Shown here: piece after piece, positions 7,753 through 16,209 of the stretch
How positions within the stretch are numbered: position 1 is the first letter of the stretch
How the letters are laid out: each line of letters begins with the position of its first letter
Translations under genes and position numbers: made by a program
Notes under the pieces: generated by a model
What the model was told of the DNA's origin: nothing
The model's database searches: none
The model's input: the letters and a program-made list of their open reading frames with translations, nothing else
Assembly (NCBI RefSeq): GCF_007991275.1
Contig: NZ_BJYA01000005.1
Coordinates: 1-64,000 of the forward strand
Length of the DNA: 64,000 nt
Source: Alkalibacillus haloalkaliphilus
Lineage (GTDB): Bacteria; Bacillota; Bacilli; Bacillales; Alkalibacillaceae
Direction of reading: 5' to 3'

Positions 7753-8919
7753 TTGAGTATCGCAACTTTTCATAAGGTACATATATTTTTAGTTATGTTT
7801 TTCATGAGTTTAGTCATGAGTGTACAAGCTCCGTTATTCGCCCCGTTCGCCGCCACGCTCGGTGCATCAAGTGTGTTAATCGGAATTATGATGAGCACTG
7901 GTCAAATCGCCAACTTAACGGGGAATTTAATTGCAGGTCCGTTAATTGATCGGTATGGAAAAAAGTTGTTCATTACACTGCCGATGATGATTTCAGGTGG
8001 TTTGTTTATCGCGCATAGTTTTGCGACTGATGCGACGACTTTGCTTGTGTTACGGGTTGCAAATGGTTTCGCGCTTGCGTTTTTGATCCCTTCTGCTCTC
8101 GCTCTTTTATCAAGTTATGCGAAAAATAGCCAGCAGCAAGGTAAAAATATGGCAATCTACGGCATGTTGATGACGATTGCTAGTATTCTAGCTCCGTTAG
8201 CTGGTGGAAATTTAGGTAATTTACTTGGTTACGAGGCGACTTACTTTTTCATTGGTTCTGGTTTGCTTTTAATTAGTATTTATACGTTAGGTTACATTCA
8301 TGATTCTAGTGCTGTGTCTCTTAGTGACAAGTTGAATAGTACTTTGACGTTTGGACAAGTGCTCGCACTGCCGACTGTACATATTATTTTAGCGACTGGC
8401 TTTGCGGTCATGTATATTCATGGGGTGATCATTTATGAAGTGCCTTATTTAGCGGTTGAGATGGGATATTCGACGGCGCGGACTGGGTTGTTGTTAAGTT
8501 TGATGGCGACAGGTACATTAACGTCTTTGTCACTGTTTTTCCTTCATCGGTTAGATCCTGTTAAACGATTAATGTTCGGTTTGTTCGGTATGTCGATGAC
8601 GTTATTTGCGATTTTTACCGATATGTTAGCTCTTCCGATTTTGTTGTTTGTCGTTGGCTTTTTCTTCGGGATCGTCATGCCCGCTATGGCAACCGCAATT
8701 ACAGATGCTGTGTCAAAAAAAGGACATGGACGAGCATTCGGTTTAATGTCGTCCTTTTATTCTCTTGGAATTATTGTTAGTTCCTTCGTCACAGGTGTCG
8801 TTCGTGATGTCATTTCGCCTTACTTCATTGCTTTTGTCATTGGGATGATTATTTTGACGTTTATTGGTTATAAAAAAATGGGGATTCCTTCTGGTTCACG
8901 AGCAAAAAGTTTTCAGTAA
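7753..8919 (+). CDS. MFS transporter (drug/metabolite exporter type)
   Basis: A 388-residue membrane protein with about 12 helices. It carries the MFS loop 2-3 signature (GPLIDRYGKKLFI, near residues 57-70) and a second, weaker copy in the C-terminal half. Closest in style to YfkF/AraJ-like efflux permeases; the substrate is unknown. The start is TTG at 7753 after GAGGTGAG at 5-6 nt spacing, a UUG start supported by its ribosome site. It is divergent from catE, so it could export aromatic compounds, but this is only context. Confidence 0.85.
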   Translation: MSIATFHKVHIFLVMFFMSLVMSVQAPLFAPFAATLGASSVLIGIMMSTGQIANLTGNLIAGPLIDRYGKKLFITLPMMISGGLFIAHSFATDATTLLVLRVANGFALAFLIPSALALLSSYAKNSQQQGKNMAIYGMLMTIASILAPLAGGNLGNLLGYEATYFFIGSGLLLISIYTLGYIHDSSAVSLSDKLNSTLTFGQVLALPTVHIILATGFAVMYIHGVIIYEVPYLAVEMGYSTARTGLLLSLMATGTLTSLSLFFLHRLDPVKRLMFGLFGMSMTLFAIFTDMLALPILLFVVGFFFGIVMPAMATAITDAVSKKGHGRAFGLMSSFYSLGIIVSSFVTGVVRDVISPYFIAFVIGMIILTFIGYKKMGIPSGSRAKSFQ

Positions 8920-8938
8920 GATTGTGAGCGTATGAGAT

Positions 8939-8980
8939 AATAGCGACCGCTTGGGTGTTATAAGCGGTTGCTATTTTTTT
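8939..8980 (+). terminator. Terminator of the MFS gene
   Basis: Stem AATAGCGACCGCTT / AAGCGGTTGCTATT (one G-U pair), nine-base loop, then TTTTTTT. The T run is also the start of the first TTTTGGCG unit of the neighbouring repeat array, so the array begins in the terminator. Confidence 0.85.
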
Positions 8981-9292
8981 GGCGTTCGGGGGATCGATTT
9001 TGGCGTTCGCGAAAATAATTTGGCGTTCGCCTGAACTTTTTTGGCGCTCGGGAATTTAATTTGGCGCTCGCTTAACCTTTTTTGGCGCTCACGAGTTTTA
9101 TTTGGCGCTCGGAAAATTATTTTGGCGTTCGCGTAATTTGATTAGTGCTCAATAATTTATCAGCGTTCAGCAAGATTTATCAGCGCTCGCACATGATTTA
9201 TCAGCGTTCATGAAAATTTATCGGCGCTCACACATTGTTTATCAGCGCTCGCAAAGTTTTATCAGCGTTCAGCAAGATTTATCAGCGCTCAC
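8979..9292 (-). repeat. Intergenic repeat array 3 (largest)
   Basis: About 16 units. TTGGCG cores lie at 8979, 9000, 9020, 9041, 9061, 9082, 9102 and 9122, a degenerate unit near 9143, and TCAGCG/TCGGCG cores at 9160, 9180, 9201, 9221, 9242, 9262 and 9282. Steps alternate between 20 and 21 bp. Read on the minus strand, the GCTGATAAA block precedes the GCCAAA block, directly after the stop codon of the TetR gene. It occupies nearly the whole convergent gap. Confidence 0.92.
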
Positions 9293-9298
9293 GCCGTA

Positions 9299-9856
9299 TC
9301 ACTCCTGCAAATAGGACAATCCACGATTAGAAAAGTGATTGATTAGTTCAGCGATTTCTCTCGGTGATTCTTCCATGCCACTTGCGATCCATTCTTTGAT
9401 GACGTGGATGGCACCGCTAATAATATAAGTGCTCAAATAGCTTGAGAATTGTTCGTCTAAGTCTGTGCCTTCCATTGTGTTCTTCATGACAAAGCGGCGG
9501 GCGACTTCCATGAGGCGTTTTTCAAAAGTTGAGTCGCCGTTTTCATTTAACAAAGTTTCGAACATGAGCTTTTTATCGGTAATGTATTCGACGAGTTTTT
9601 GGGTCATTAATAAAGCTTCGTCTTCTTTGGTAAAACTATAGCTACTTAAGTATGCGTTCATATCGTCTATAATTTCGTTTTCTATTTTCGTTAATAAGTC
9701 ATATTGGTCGGCGTAATGCGTATAAAATGTCGAACGGTTAACATCTGCGAGTTCGCAAATTTCTTTTACTGTAACAGATGCGATCGGCTTCTCCGCTAAC
9801 AGTTCAATGAGGCTATCTTTTAGTACCATGCGGGTGTATTTTTTGCGGCGGTCCAT
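9299..9856 (-). CDS. TetR-family repressor of the MMPL locus
   Basis: A 185-residue repressor. Residues 1-55 form the TetR helix-turn-helix (SVTVKEICELADVNRSTFYTHY), followed by a helical ligand domain of the TetR_C type common in Firmicutes. The ATG at 9856 is chosen because GGGAGAG precedes it and the family N-terminus begins there. It is divergent from the MMPL transporter gene with operator-like repeats between, so it most likely represses that locus and itself. The inducer is unknown. Confidence 0.9.
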   Translation of the reverse strand: MDRRKKYTRMVLKDSLIELLAEKPIASVTVKEICELADVNRSTFYTHYADQYDLLTKIENEIIDDMNAYLSSYSFTKEDEALLMTQKLVEYITDKKLMFETLLNENGDSTFEKRLMEVARRFVMKNTMEGTDLDEQFSSYLSTYIISGAIHVIKEWIASGMEESPREIAELINHFSNRGLSYLQE

Positions 9857-9898
9857 TTTCTCTCCCACATTAACCCTCCTCTGTGACAATTTTGTTGA

Positions 9899-9970
9899 AA
9901 TCCAACATACAGTCAACAATGTGTTGGATAACGGACGTAAAGTGCTAAACTGTTTGTTGAATATCCAACA
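9899..9970. promoter_or_regulatory. Paired TGTTGGAT operators between tetR and MMPL gene
   Basis: The motif ATCCAACA / TGTTGGAT occurs three times: 9900-9907, 9922-9929 (forming an inverted repeat with the first), and TATCCAACA at 9962-9970, whose local flank TGTTGAATATCCAACA is itself near-palindromic. The cluster covers the divergent promoter region. Binding by the adjacent TetR protein is inference from position. Confidence 0.6.
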
Positions 9971-10028
9971 CAGTGTCCATATAATAATAAAGTGGATTGA
10001 TGTTCTATGCAAGAGAGGATGAAACAAA

Positions 10029-12083
10029 ATCGACCTAGCTAGCCGGATTATTAAACATAAAAAATCAATCGTTTGGACGTTTTTCATATTAGGAATTATG
10101 AGTACGATCGCTTTCTTCATGGTCCATGTTAATTACAATATGATGGATTATCTACCTGATGATTCACCTTCTATGGAAGCGACTGACATAATGGAAGAAG
10201 AATTTGATGAACCGATCGGCAATACACGCGTCATGGTTGAAGATGTCACCATCCCACAGGCGCTTGCGTATAAAGAAGCATTAGAAAATATAGATGGTGT
10301 TTCGCACATTATGTGGTTAGACGATGCACTTGATTTAAAAGTGCCGCTCGAAATGGCGAAGACTGATACGGTGGAACAATATTATCAAGATCAGTCCGCT
10401 CTCTTCTCAATAACGATCGATGAAGGTTATGAGGTCGAGGCGATGAGTGCGATTTATGATTTGATCGGCGAGGACAATGCGGCTGATGGTGAGGCAGCGG
10501 ATACTGCAATGTCTCAAGAAATGGCTGATCAAGAATCGATTTATGCTGCAGCGTTACTCATTCCGATTATCATTATTATTTTAGTTTTATCGACGAATTC
10601 ATGGGTCGAGCCGCTTTTCTTTTTAACGGCGATCGGCATTTCGGTCATTATTAACTTAGGGACAAATATATTTCTCGGTGAAATTTCATTCGTAACACAG
10701 TCCGTCGCCCCGATCCTCCAACTCGCCGTCTCGCTCGATTATGCGATTTTCTTATTGCATAGTTTTTCGGATTATCGAAAACAGGTGCCTGACCCTGCTG
10801 AAGCGATGCGGCTTGCGATCAAACGATCATTTCCAGCGATTGCTGCGAGTGCGACGACGACGTTTTTCGGATTTATTGCCTTAACCTTTATGAACTTTGA
10901 AATTGGCGCTGACTTAGGACTTAACCTCGTAAAAGGTATTGTGTTTAGCTTCATTAGCGTGATGATCTTCTTACCAGCGCTAACACTTATGTTCTATAAG
11001 TGGATTGACAAAACTCAGCACAAGCCAATTGTGCCTGAATTCAAAAATGTTGGTAAGCGTGTATTAAAGCTACGCGTTCCTGCTTTAATTTTCGTCGGGT
11101 TACTAATAGTGCCTGCTTTCTTAGCGCAAAGTGAAACGACATTTATTTACGGTGTCGGTGAACAACCTGATACGACAAGACTTGGTGCTGATGAAATTCA
11201 AATTGAAGAACAGTTTGGTGAAAATACACCTATGGTCGTGCTCGTCCCTCGAGGTGAAGTTGCAAAAGAAGAAGAGCTTGTTTATCAATTTGAACAGCTA
11301 AACAACGTCTCTAGTGTGATCGCATATGTGAATACAATTGACTCTGCAATTCCACCTGAGTATTTAGGTGAAGAGGTCACAGAACCCTTTTACTCTGACA
11401 ATTACAGCCGGATCACACTTCATACTGATACAGCAACTGAAGGTGATGAAGCTTTTGCGTTAGTTGAAGACGTCCGGGAAACAGCAGCACAATATTATGA
11501 TGACGAAGCACAAGTTCTCGGTGAAAGTGTCACGTTATATGACATTAAAGACATTGTACAAAGGGATAATACACTCGTGAACTGGTTGACGGTACTTGCT
11601 GTTGCGATCGTTTTAATTGGTACATTCCGCTCGATCTTCTTCCCTGTTGTGTTACTCATTACGATTCAATCAGCTGTATGGTTTAACTTATCGATTCCAT
11701 ATTTTACTGATTCGACACTCGTCTTTGTCGGATATTTAATCGTCAGTACCGTACAATTAGCCGCAACCGTTGACTACGGAATTTTATTTACGGAAAACTA
11801 TAAACATTTAAGAAAGAAAATGCCTGCTTTTGAGGCGATGAAACGGACGATTGATGAGAAGTTGTTTGCGATCTTCATCTCTGCAGCCATTTTATCAAGT
11901 GTTGGGTTTATTTTATGGATTACATCGTCCAACCCGATTGTAGGCTCAGTCGGCTTATTATTAGGACGCGGTGCGTTATTAGCATTTTTAAGCGTCGTCT
12001 TCCTACTACCAGCGCTGTTACTGCTGTTTGATAAATTAATTGAGAAAACGACTTATAAAGCGAATTTCTATAAGGGGAAATGA
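10029..12083 (+). CDS. MMPL/RND-family exporter, apparent AUC start
   Basis: A membrane exporter of 684 residues if started at 10029. It is a typical Firmicute MMPL protein: one N-terminal helix, an extracellular domain, five helices, a second extracellular domain (about 360-500) and a further helix set; sterol-sensing-like motif LAVSLDYAIFLLHSF and its repeat TVDYGILFTENY. The first NUG in frame (10098) falls inside the first membrane helix. The frame stays open upstream for IDLASRIIKHKKSIVWTF, typical for the family, back to a stop at 10023. GAGG at 10015-10018 precedes an ATC at 10029 by 10 nt. An ATG at 10019 is one base out of frame, so a 1-base indel is the alternative. Likely exports lipids or drugs together with the next gene. 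Confidence 0.88.
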   Translation: MDLASRIIKHKKSIVWTFFILGIMSTIAFFMVHVNYNMMDYLPDDSPSMEATDIMEEEFDEPIGNTRVMVEDVTIPQALAYKEALENIDGVSHIMWLDDALDLKVPLEMAKTDTVEQYYQDQSALFSITIDEGYEVEAMSAIYDLIGEDNAADGEAADTAMSQEMADQESIYAAALLIPIIIIILVLSTNSWVEPLFFLTAIGISVIINLGTNIFLGEISFVTQSVAPILQLAVSLDYAIFLLHSFSDYRKQVPDPAEAMRLAIKRSFPAIAASATTTFFGFIALTFMNFEIGADLGLNLVKGIVFSFISVMIFLPALTLMFYKWIDKTQHKPIVPEFKNVGKRVLKLRVPALIFVGLLIVPAFLAQSETTFIYGVGEQPDTTRLGADEIQIEEQFGENTPMVVLVPRGEVAKEEELVYQFEQLNNVSSVIAYVNTIDSAIPPEYLGEEVTEPFYSDNYSRITLHTDTATEGDEAFALVEDVRETAAQYYDDEAQVLGESVTLYDIKDIVQRDNTLVNWLTVLAVAIVLIGTFRSIFFPVVLLITIQSAVWFNLSIPYFTDSTLVFVGYLIVSTVQLAATVDYGILFTENYKHLRKKMPAFEAMKRTIDEKLFAIFISAAILSSVGFILWITSSNPIVGSVGLLLGRGALLAFLSVVFLLPALLLLFDKLIEKTTYKANFYKGK

Positions 12084-12085
12084 CA

Positions 12086-13909
12086 ATGAAAACTAAACGT
12101 CTATCGATCATTTTAATTGCATCCCTTCTGCTGATGCCGTCATTTGCTATGGCGACTTCTGATGAATCAGAATCCAATGAGTCCTCACCGTCACAATTAG
12201 ACGGTGAAGGTTCCTTTTCTGAAAAACACGAAGTCGTCTATGCGACATTAAATGCGTTTGGACAGCAAGATGAGATGTATGTCGTTAACCAGTTTGATGT
12301 GATTGAGCATGGCGAAATGATTGATTATGGTCCATATGAAACGGTTCAAAACTTAACGAATTTAGAAGATATTGAACTAAATGATGAGGAAGTTACATTC
12401 AGATCTGGAGAAGATCAGTTTTATTATCAGGGGAATCTAAATGGCAAACCGCTTCCGTGGACTTTTGACATTCGCTATACGTTAGATGGTGAAGAAGTCA
12501 ATCCACATGACATTTTAGGTGAAGATGGCCATTTACAAATTGAAATTGAAACGAGCGGCGATGATGAAGTCAATCCTGTATTTTATGAAAATTATTTAAT
12601 GCAAATTTCGTTAGCATTAGACTCTGAAATTTACAATCAAATTGAAGCTGAAGATGGTACGGTTGCGAGTGCCGGCAAAAATAAACAAGTGACGTTTACC
12701 GTAATGCCAGAAGAAGACGAAACGTTTGTCGTTGAAGCAAATGTTAGTAATTTTGAATTCGATGGTGTTGAGATTTCTGCTTTACCACCAAATATGTCTT
12801 TTGATGAATTTGATACAGATGAGATGCAAGATGAAATGAACACATTAGCTGAAGCATTTAGCGATTTACATGATGGGGTTGGCGACTTACGTGACGGTGT
12901 GTTTGAACTTAATGATGGGGTCAGCGACTTACATGATGGGTCGAGTGACTATTTGTCTGGCATGAATGAACTTGATGAAGGCTCTGCTGATTTAATAGAA
13001 GGTTCTCAAGAGATTCAAAATGCTCTTAATCAAATGCGTGCAGGTTTTGAAACAGATGGAGAGATTGATCTCTCTGATTTAGATGAGCTAGAACAAGCGT
13101 TAAGACAAATTGCGGATGGCTTATATGAAGCTGAAGAAGGTATCGCCGAGATCCGTGAAAACTATGATGGCTCACTAGAATCTTTAAGAGAAGCAATCAA
13201 TGACATTCCAGTTGGAGAGTTAAGTGAAGACAATTTTGATGAACTTTACGATAGTGACATTGATCCTGAAGTCATTGATGAGTTAGTTCAAACTTACGAA
13301 GCTGCTCAAAATGCTAGAGAGAATTTTGATGAATCGAGCGAACTGTTCAATTATGTCGTACCTGTATTAGAAGAATTAGAACAGACGGTTAATGAAATCG
13401 CGGTTAACTTAGAGCAGACAGCCGATGAATTTGCAGAAGGATTAGATGAACTAGACTTCATCGAAGAACTAGAACAACTTGAGACTGGTTTAGAACAATT
13501 AGCTAACCAATACGGTGAGTTCCACGCAGGCTTAGTCGAATATACCGGTGGCGTTGGCGAGCTGTCATCTAACTATAGTGGTATTCATGAAGGTATTGGT
13601 GAATTAAGTGATGGTACTGCTGTATTAGGAGACGGTGTCGATGAGTTGCATGATGGCACTGGTGAACTCGCTCAAGAGACGAGTGACTTACCAGCACAAA
13701 TGCAAAGTGAAATTGATGAGTTAATGGATGACTTTGACTTCTCTGATTTCGAACCCGTATCATTCATGTCTGAACGCAATGAAAACGTCGAAACAGTCCA
13801 ATTCGTCATCCAAACCGAAAGTATCACAATCGATGACGATGAAGACGATGATGAAGTTGAAGAAGAAGAAAAAGGTATATGGGAACGGTTTTTGGATTTG
13901 TTTAGATAG
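12086..13909 (+). CDS. Secreted acidic protein with xxxLxxG heptad repeats
   Basis: A 607-residue exported protein. It has a signal peptide (about 1-25), a beta-rich N-terminal part (30-250), then blocks of heptads of the LxDGVxEL kind (about 268-320 and 500-550) flanking a helical acidic region, and a very acidic tail ending in a short amphipathic helix (KGIWERFLDLF). Such xxxLxxG repeats are typical of YhgE/Pip-type partners of MMPL exporters. The MMPL stop at 12081-12083 overlaps an ATG at 12080; the ATG at 12086 has better spacing from AAGGGG. It is cotranscribed with the exporter, so I infer an outer partner that could reach through the wall. Confidence 0.8.
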   Translation: MKTKRLSIILIASLLLMPSFAMATSDESESNESSPSQLDGEGSFSEKHEVVYATLNAFGQQDEMYVVNQFDVIEHGEMIDYGPYETVQNLTNLEDIELNDEEVTFRSGEDQFYYQGNLNGKPLPWTFDIRYTLDGEEVNPHDILGEDGHLQIEIETSGDDEVNPVFYENYLMQISLALDSEIYNQIEAEDGTVASAGKNKQVTFTVMPEEDETFVVEANVSNFEFDGVEISALPPNMSFDEFDTDEMQDEMNTLAEAFSDLHDGVGDLRDGVFELNDGVSDLHDGSSDYLSGMNELDEGSADLIEGSQEIQNALNQMRAGFETDGEIDLSDLDELEQALRQIADGLYEAEEGIAEIRENYDGSLESLREAINDIPVGELSEDNFDELYDSDIDPEVIDELVQTYEAAQNARENFDESSELFNYVVPVLEELEQTVNEIAVNLEQTADEFAEGLDELDFIEELEQLETGLEQLANQYGEFHAGLVEYTGGVGELSSNYSGIHEGIGELSDGTAVLGDGVDELHDGTGELAQETSDLPAQMQSEIDELMDDFDFSDFEPVSFMSERNENVETVQFVIQTESITIDDDEDDDEVEEEEKGIWERFLDLFR

Positions 13910-13913
13910 TTAT

Positions 13914-13947
13914 AACGGTCTTTCCTTTTTTGGAAAGACCGTTTTTC
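13914..13947. terminator. Terminator of the MMPL operon
   Basis: A perfect 12 bp stem (AACGGTCTTTCC / GGAAAGACCGTT) with a six-T loop and a following TTTTT. It is shared with the convergent 58-residue gene, whose stop lies at its right end. Confidence 0.9.
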
Positions 13948-14123
13948 TATGATTGTTCATTCTGATTTTGCTTTTGCACCTCTAGCATTTCTTTTAATAC
14001 TCGATGGATGTTTTGTAATGAAAGGAGAATGAAACCGAGCATAACGAATGTGACGATTTCACCTGTTATAAATGCGACAATCCCGAGTACGAATGCTAAT
14101 GTTATGAAATAGAAGTTTTGCAT
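13947..14123 (-). CDS. 58-residue membrane protein
   Basis: A short gene: ATG at 14123 with GGGAGAG 6 nt upstream, 58 residues, stop next to the shared terminator. It has two hydrophobic segments (about 4-20 and 22-37, LAFVLGIVAFITGE and VTFVMLGFILL) and a charged, Gln-rich C-terminal tail (KEMLEVQKQNQNEQS). It follows the creatininase gene by 12 bases and is probably in the same transcript. The family is not recognised. Confidence 0.65.
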   Translation of the reverse strand: MQNFYFITLAFVLGIVAFITGEIVTFVMLGFILLSLQNIHRVLKEMLEVQKQNQNEQS

Positions 14124-14135
14124 ATTAATCTCTCC

Positions 14136-14891
14136 CTAGGTTATGTTGAATTCTTTTTTTATCGATTGAACGTAATTTCCTACTATGTTGTTAACGAATA
14201 TTTCCCCTGCTTCTTTAGTTGCACCTGTTGGGTCTGCTAATGAACCTGATTTCGGAACTACGCCTTCTTGTTGTGGGAACACTTCGTAGCGAGGGAGATT
14301 TGCCTCGGCTGGTTCGATCTTATCTTGCTGAACTAAGTCCGGTTTAAGCTTCATCATTAATGCTGTTTCTATAAAGGCGGCGTGTTCTAAGCTGTATCCT
14401 GGAAAGCCATTCTTATAATAAGGTGTGACGACCTCATCATCTAACATATCAACAAATGAGGCTTTTAGTATTTTTACACTTTTTTGATTTGATTCTTTTA
14501 ATGCTAAATCGATAGCCTCAGATAAAAACATTCCATTCTCATAATGACCATCCATAACGATGATCTGTTCCGCCCCATGTCTTATAAATTCTACTAAAAT
14601 ATCTTTCACTAGTAGGATAAGTGTTTCAGCGCTCAAGCTTGTTGTACCTGGAAATGTCTGGCCACCCCCACTGTGTGGTAAAGACTTATAGCCAAATGGG
14701 ATCGCTGGAGCGACAATTCCGTCTATTGAAGTGGCGACAAGTTTTGATATTTCATTGATTTGATAATAGTCCACACCAAGCGGTAAATGATAACTGTGCT
14801 GTTCCGTTGATCCAACTGGCAACAACACTACGGCATCTTGCACTTTACTCTCATATTCTGGCCAAGTCATTTCCGACATTAACACTGTCAT
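14136..14891 (-). CDS. Creatininase-family amidohydrolase
   Basis: A 251-residue metal-dependent hydrolase of the creatininase / formamide hydrolase family. The metal-site motifs are present: E in GSTEQHSYHLPLGVD with H and D nearby, H in MDGHYEN and E in the SLEHAAFIETA region. The substrate cannot be read from the sequence: creatinine, an F420-like precursor or another cyclic amide. The ATG at 14891 follows GAGGTG by 6 nt, better than the upstream in-frame codons. It is first in a two-gene unit with the 58-residue membrane protein. Confidence 0.85.
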   Translation of the reverse strand: MTVLMSEMTWPEYESKVQDAVVLLPVGSTEQHSYHLPLGVDYYQINEISKLVATSIDGIVAPAIPFGYKSLPHSGGGQTFPGTTSLSAETLILLVKDILVEFIRHGAEQIIVMDGHYENGMFLSEAIDLALKESNQKSVKILKASFVDMLDDEVVTPYYKNGFPGYSLEHAAFIETALMMKLKPDLVQQDKIEPAEANLPRYEVFPQQEGVVPKSGSLADPTGATKEAGEIFVNNIVGNYVQSIKKEFNIT

Positions 14892-15003
14892 GTTGAACAC
14901 CTCTGCTCTAATGTAATTGGTCATATCTTAACATAAATTAGGAAAATTAGTCGTATGTTTCTCTGATTTCGTTAAATTGACTTACGCAAGAGAAGAGTAA
15001 TGT

Positions 15004-15118
15004 GGAGGTGCTCGCTAAAAGTTTTGGCTCTCGTGGATGTTTATCAGCGCTCGCTAATTTTTATCGGCGTTCAGCTAGATTTTATCGGCGCTCGCAAGTT
15101 TTTATCGGCGTTCGACCA
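15004..15118 (-). repeat. Intergenic repeat array 4 (short)
   Basis: One TTGGCT-type unit at 15024, then TCAGCG/TCGGCG cores at 15044, 15064, 15085 and 15105 (steps 20, 20, 21, 20), plus a degenerate unit near 15008. Read on the minus strand it again runs from GCTGATAAA-type to GCCAAA-type. It lies just after the terminator of the minus-strand UspA gene, so it is downstream in the sense orientation. Confidence 0.85.
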
Positions 15119-15131
15119 ACTTCACCTCACT

Positions 15132-15157
15132 AAAAAGACGCCCATAAAGAGCGTCTT
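15132..15157 (-). terminator. Terminator of the UspA operon
   Basis: Stem AAGACGC / GCGTCTT with a nine-base loop, followed on the minus strand by TTTTT, directly after the uspA stop codon. Confidence 0.75.
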
Positions 15158-15165
15158 CTTCTACT

Positions 15166-15669
15166 TTATTTAATAACTAGTACTGGGCAGTGTGAGTCAT
15201 TTGTTACTTTGTTGCTGACGCTTCCCATAACAATTTTCTTCAAGCCGCTTAAACCGCGGTTTCCTAGTATAACGAGGTCAACGTCTTGGTCTTTTGCGAA
15301 TTTAACAATTTCTCTTGCTGGAGGTCCTGATAAAATTTCATAATCGACGTCAATTGCATTAGATAGTTTCAATTTAGCTTCATAGAGTATTTCATCTGCT
15401 TGTTGGTCCACAATGTCTACTTGTTGTTGCTCAGAACCATCTGATGCCGGCATTGATGTTGTGTAGTTCGTCGTTTGATGCAACATCGATGTGCCATGTG
15501 GAATCGTATGTTGGTCTGAGATTGGCGCTGCTGGACTTTGGTCTTGAACGTATGCCACGATCAATTTAGCATCATTTTGCTTCGCGATTCCCTCTGCTTT
15601 ACTCAATGCTTTCTTACTATCTGTTGAGCCATCATAGGCTACTAACACCCTAGCGAAAAGTTCATTCAT
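15166..15669 (-). CDS. Universal stress protein (UspA family)
   Basis: A 167-residue cytoplasmic protein with the UspA fold. It starts with RVLVAYDGSTDSKKAL and ends with the nucleotide-binding signature GNRGLSGLKKIVMGSVS (G-2x-G-9x-G-S), so it is an ATP-binding type. A Gln/Met-rich insertion lies at about 55-85. AAAGGAGG precedes the ATG. It is the second gene after a 95-residue unknown protein, and a sigma-B-like promoter lies upstream of that gene, consistent with general-stress induction. Confidence 0.92.
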   Translation of the reverse strand: MNELFARVLVAYDGSTDSKKALSKAEGIAKQNDAKLIVAYVQDQSPAAPISDQHTIPHGTSMLHQTTNYTTSMPASDGSEQQQVDIVDQQADEILYEAKLKLSNAIDVDYEILSGPPAREIVKFAKDQDVDLVILGNRGLSGLKKIVMGSVSNKVTNDSHCPVLVIK

Positions 15670-15697
15670 ACCACAAACCTCCTTTTAAGTTTAAGTA

Positions 15698-15985
15698 CTA
15701 TACAAGTGCTACTTTCTCAGCTTCTTCTTCCTTGATGCACTCTTTTATGTCTGTAAAAATTTGATTAACATCATAACCTTCTATAACAACTTTTAACTCA
15801 CTCGTTTCATCCAGAGTTAAAAATGTTGATACAAGTTTCGGTAGATTGCGAGGCGCAACTACACCATGTTCAGTAATAAAATAAAAATCGCCATCTACAG
15901 TTTGACTATATTCGTGCAATGAAAGGATCTCGTACATTGTTAGCTGATTTTCAAGCTGAATTGTTTCTGTGTAAATTTCCTTCAT
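15698..15985 (-). CDS. Unknown 95-residue protein upstream of uspA
   Basis: A small soluble protein from the ATG at 15985 (GAGGAGG upstream). No recognised domain: an alpha/beta-looking sequence with an acidic C-terminus (ECIKEEEAEKVALV). The stretch EHGVVAPRNLPKLVSTFLTL could be a small regulatory fold, but this is only a guess. Its position 28 bases upstream of uspA, under a sigma-B-like promoter, suggests a stress-related role. An extended frame up to 16069 overlaps the promoter and has no ribosome site. Confidence 0.6.
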   Translation of the reverse strand: MKEIYTETIQLENQLTMYEILSLHEYSQTVDGDFYFITEHGVVAPRNLPKLVSTFLTLDETSELKVVIEGYDVNQIFTDIKECIKEEEAEKVALV

Positions 15986-16021
15986 CCCACACCCTCCTCG
16001 GTTTTTTTGCTTACTCTTTCT

Positions 16022-16047
16022 ATAGACGGTTGTGTTCGAGGTTAAAC
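16022..16047 (-). promoter_or_regulatory. Sigma-B-like promoter for the uspA operon
   Basis: On the minus strand: GTTTAA, 14-base spacer, GTCTAT. The sigma-B consensus in Bacillus is GTTTAA-N12-15-GGGTAT, so the -35 is exact and the -10 has two mismatches. It lies 37 bases before the ATG of the 95-residue gene. The stretch between this gene and the next plus-strand gene (15986-16338) otherwise holds the betaine-protein promoter and leader. Confidence 0.5.
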
Positions 16048-16111
16048 ATTTTTTTATAAAAGGGGTCAAATGTCCTACCTAAATGTTCTACACAAAACTT
16101 TTCGATCATAT

Positions 16112-16140
16112 TTGACAAATTTCTTAATCATCGTTATATT
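16112..16140 (+). promoter_or_regulatory. Sigma-A promoter with long leader for betaine-binding gene
   Basis: TTGACA, an exact 17-base spacer, and TATATT. Transcription would start near 16147, leaving a leader of about 190 bases before the ATG at 16339. Within it is a tiny frame (see 16195). No known riboswitch is recognised in the leader. Confidence 0.7.
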
Positions 16141-16194
16141 AGGTTCGTAAAGAAAAAATTTAACGTTCTTAACAACCTTAAAGGAAGGTGGTTT

Positions 16195-16209
16195 ATGATC
16201 ATTTTTTAA
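16195..16209 (+). other. Four-codon leader ORF with strong ribosome site
   Basis: ATG-ATC-ATT-TTT-TAA preceded 4-7 bases upstream by AAGGAAGGTGG, one of the better Shine-Dalgarno sequences in the window. It lies in the leader of the betaine-binding lipoprotein gene. It could be a regulatory uORF, a decayed gene start or chance. Confidence 0.3.

Noticed and set aside
9857-10120. N-terminal extension of the TetR gene by 88 codons
   Set aside because: It would run through the divergent promoter and the operator repeats. The HTH domain begins at the ATG at 9856, which has its own ribosome site.
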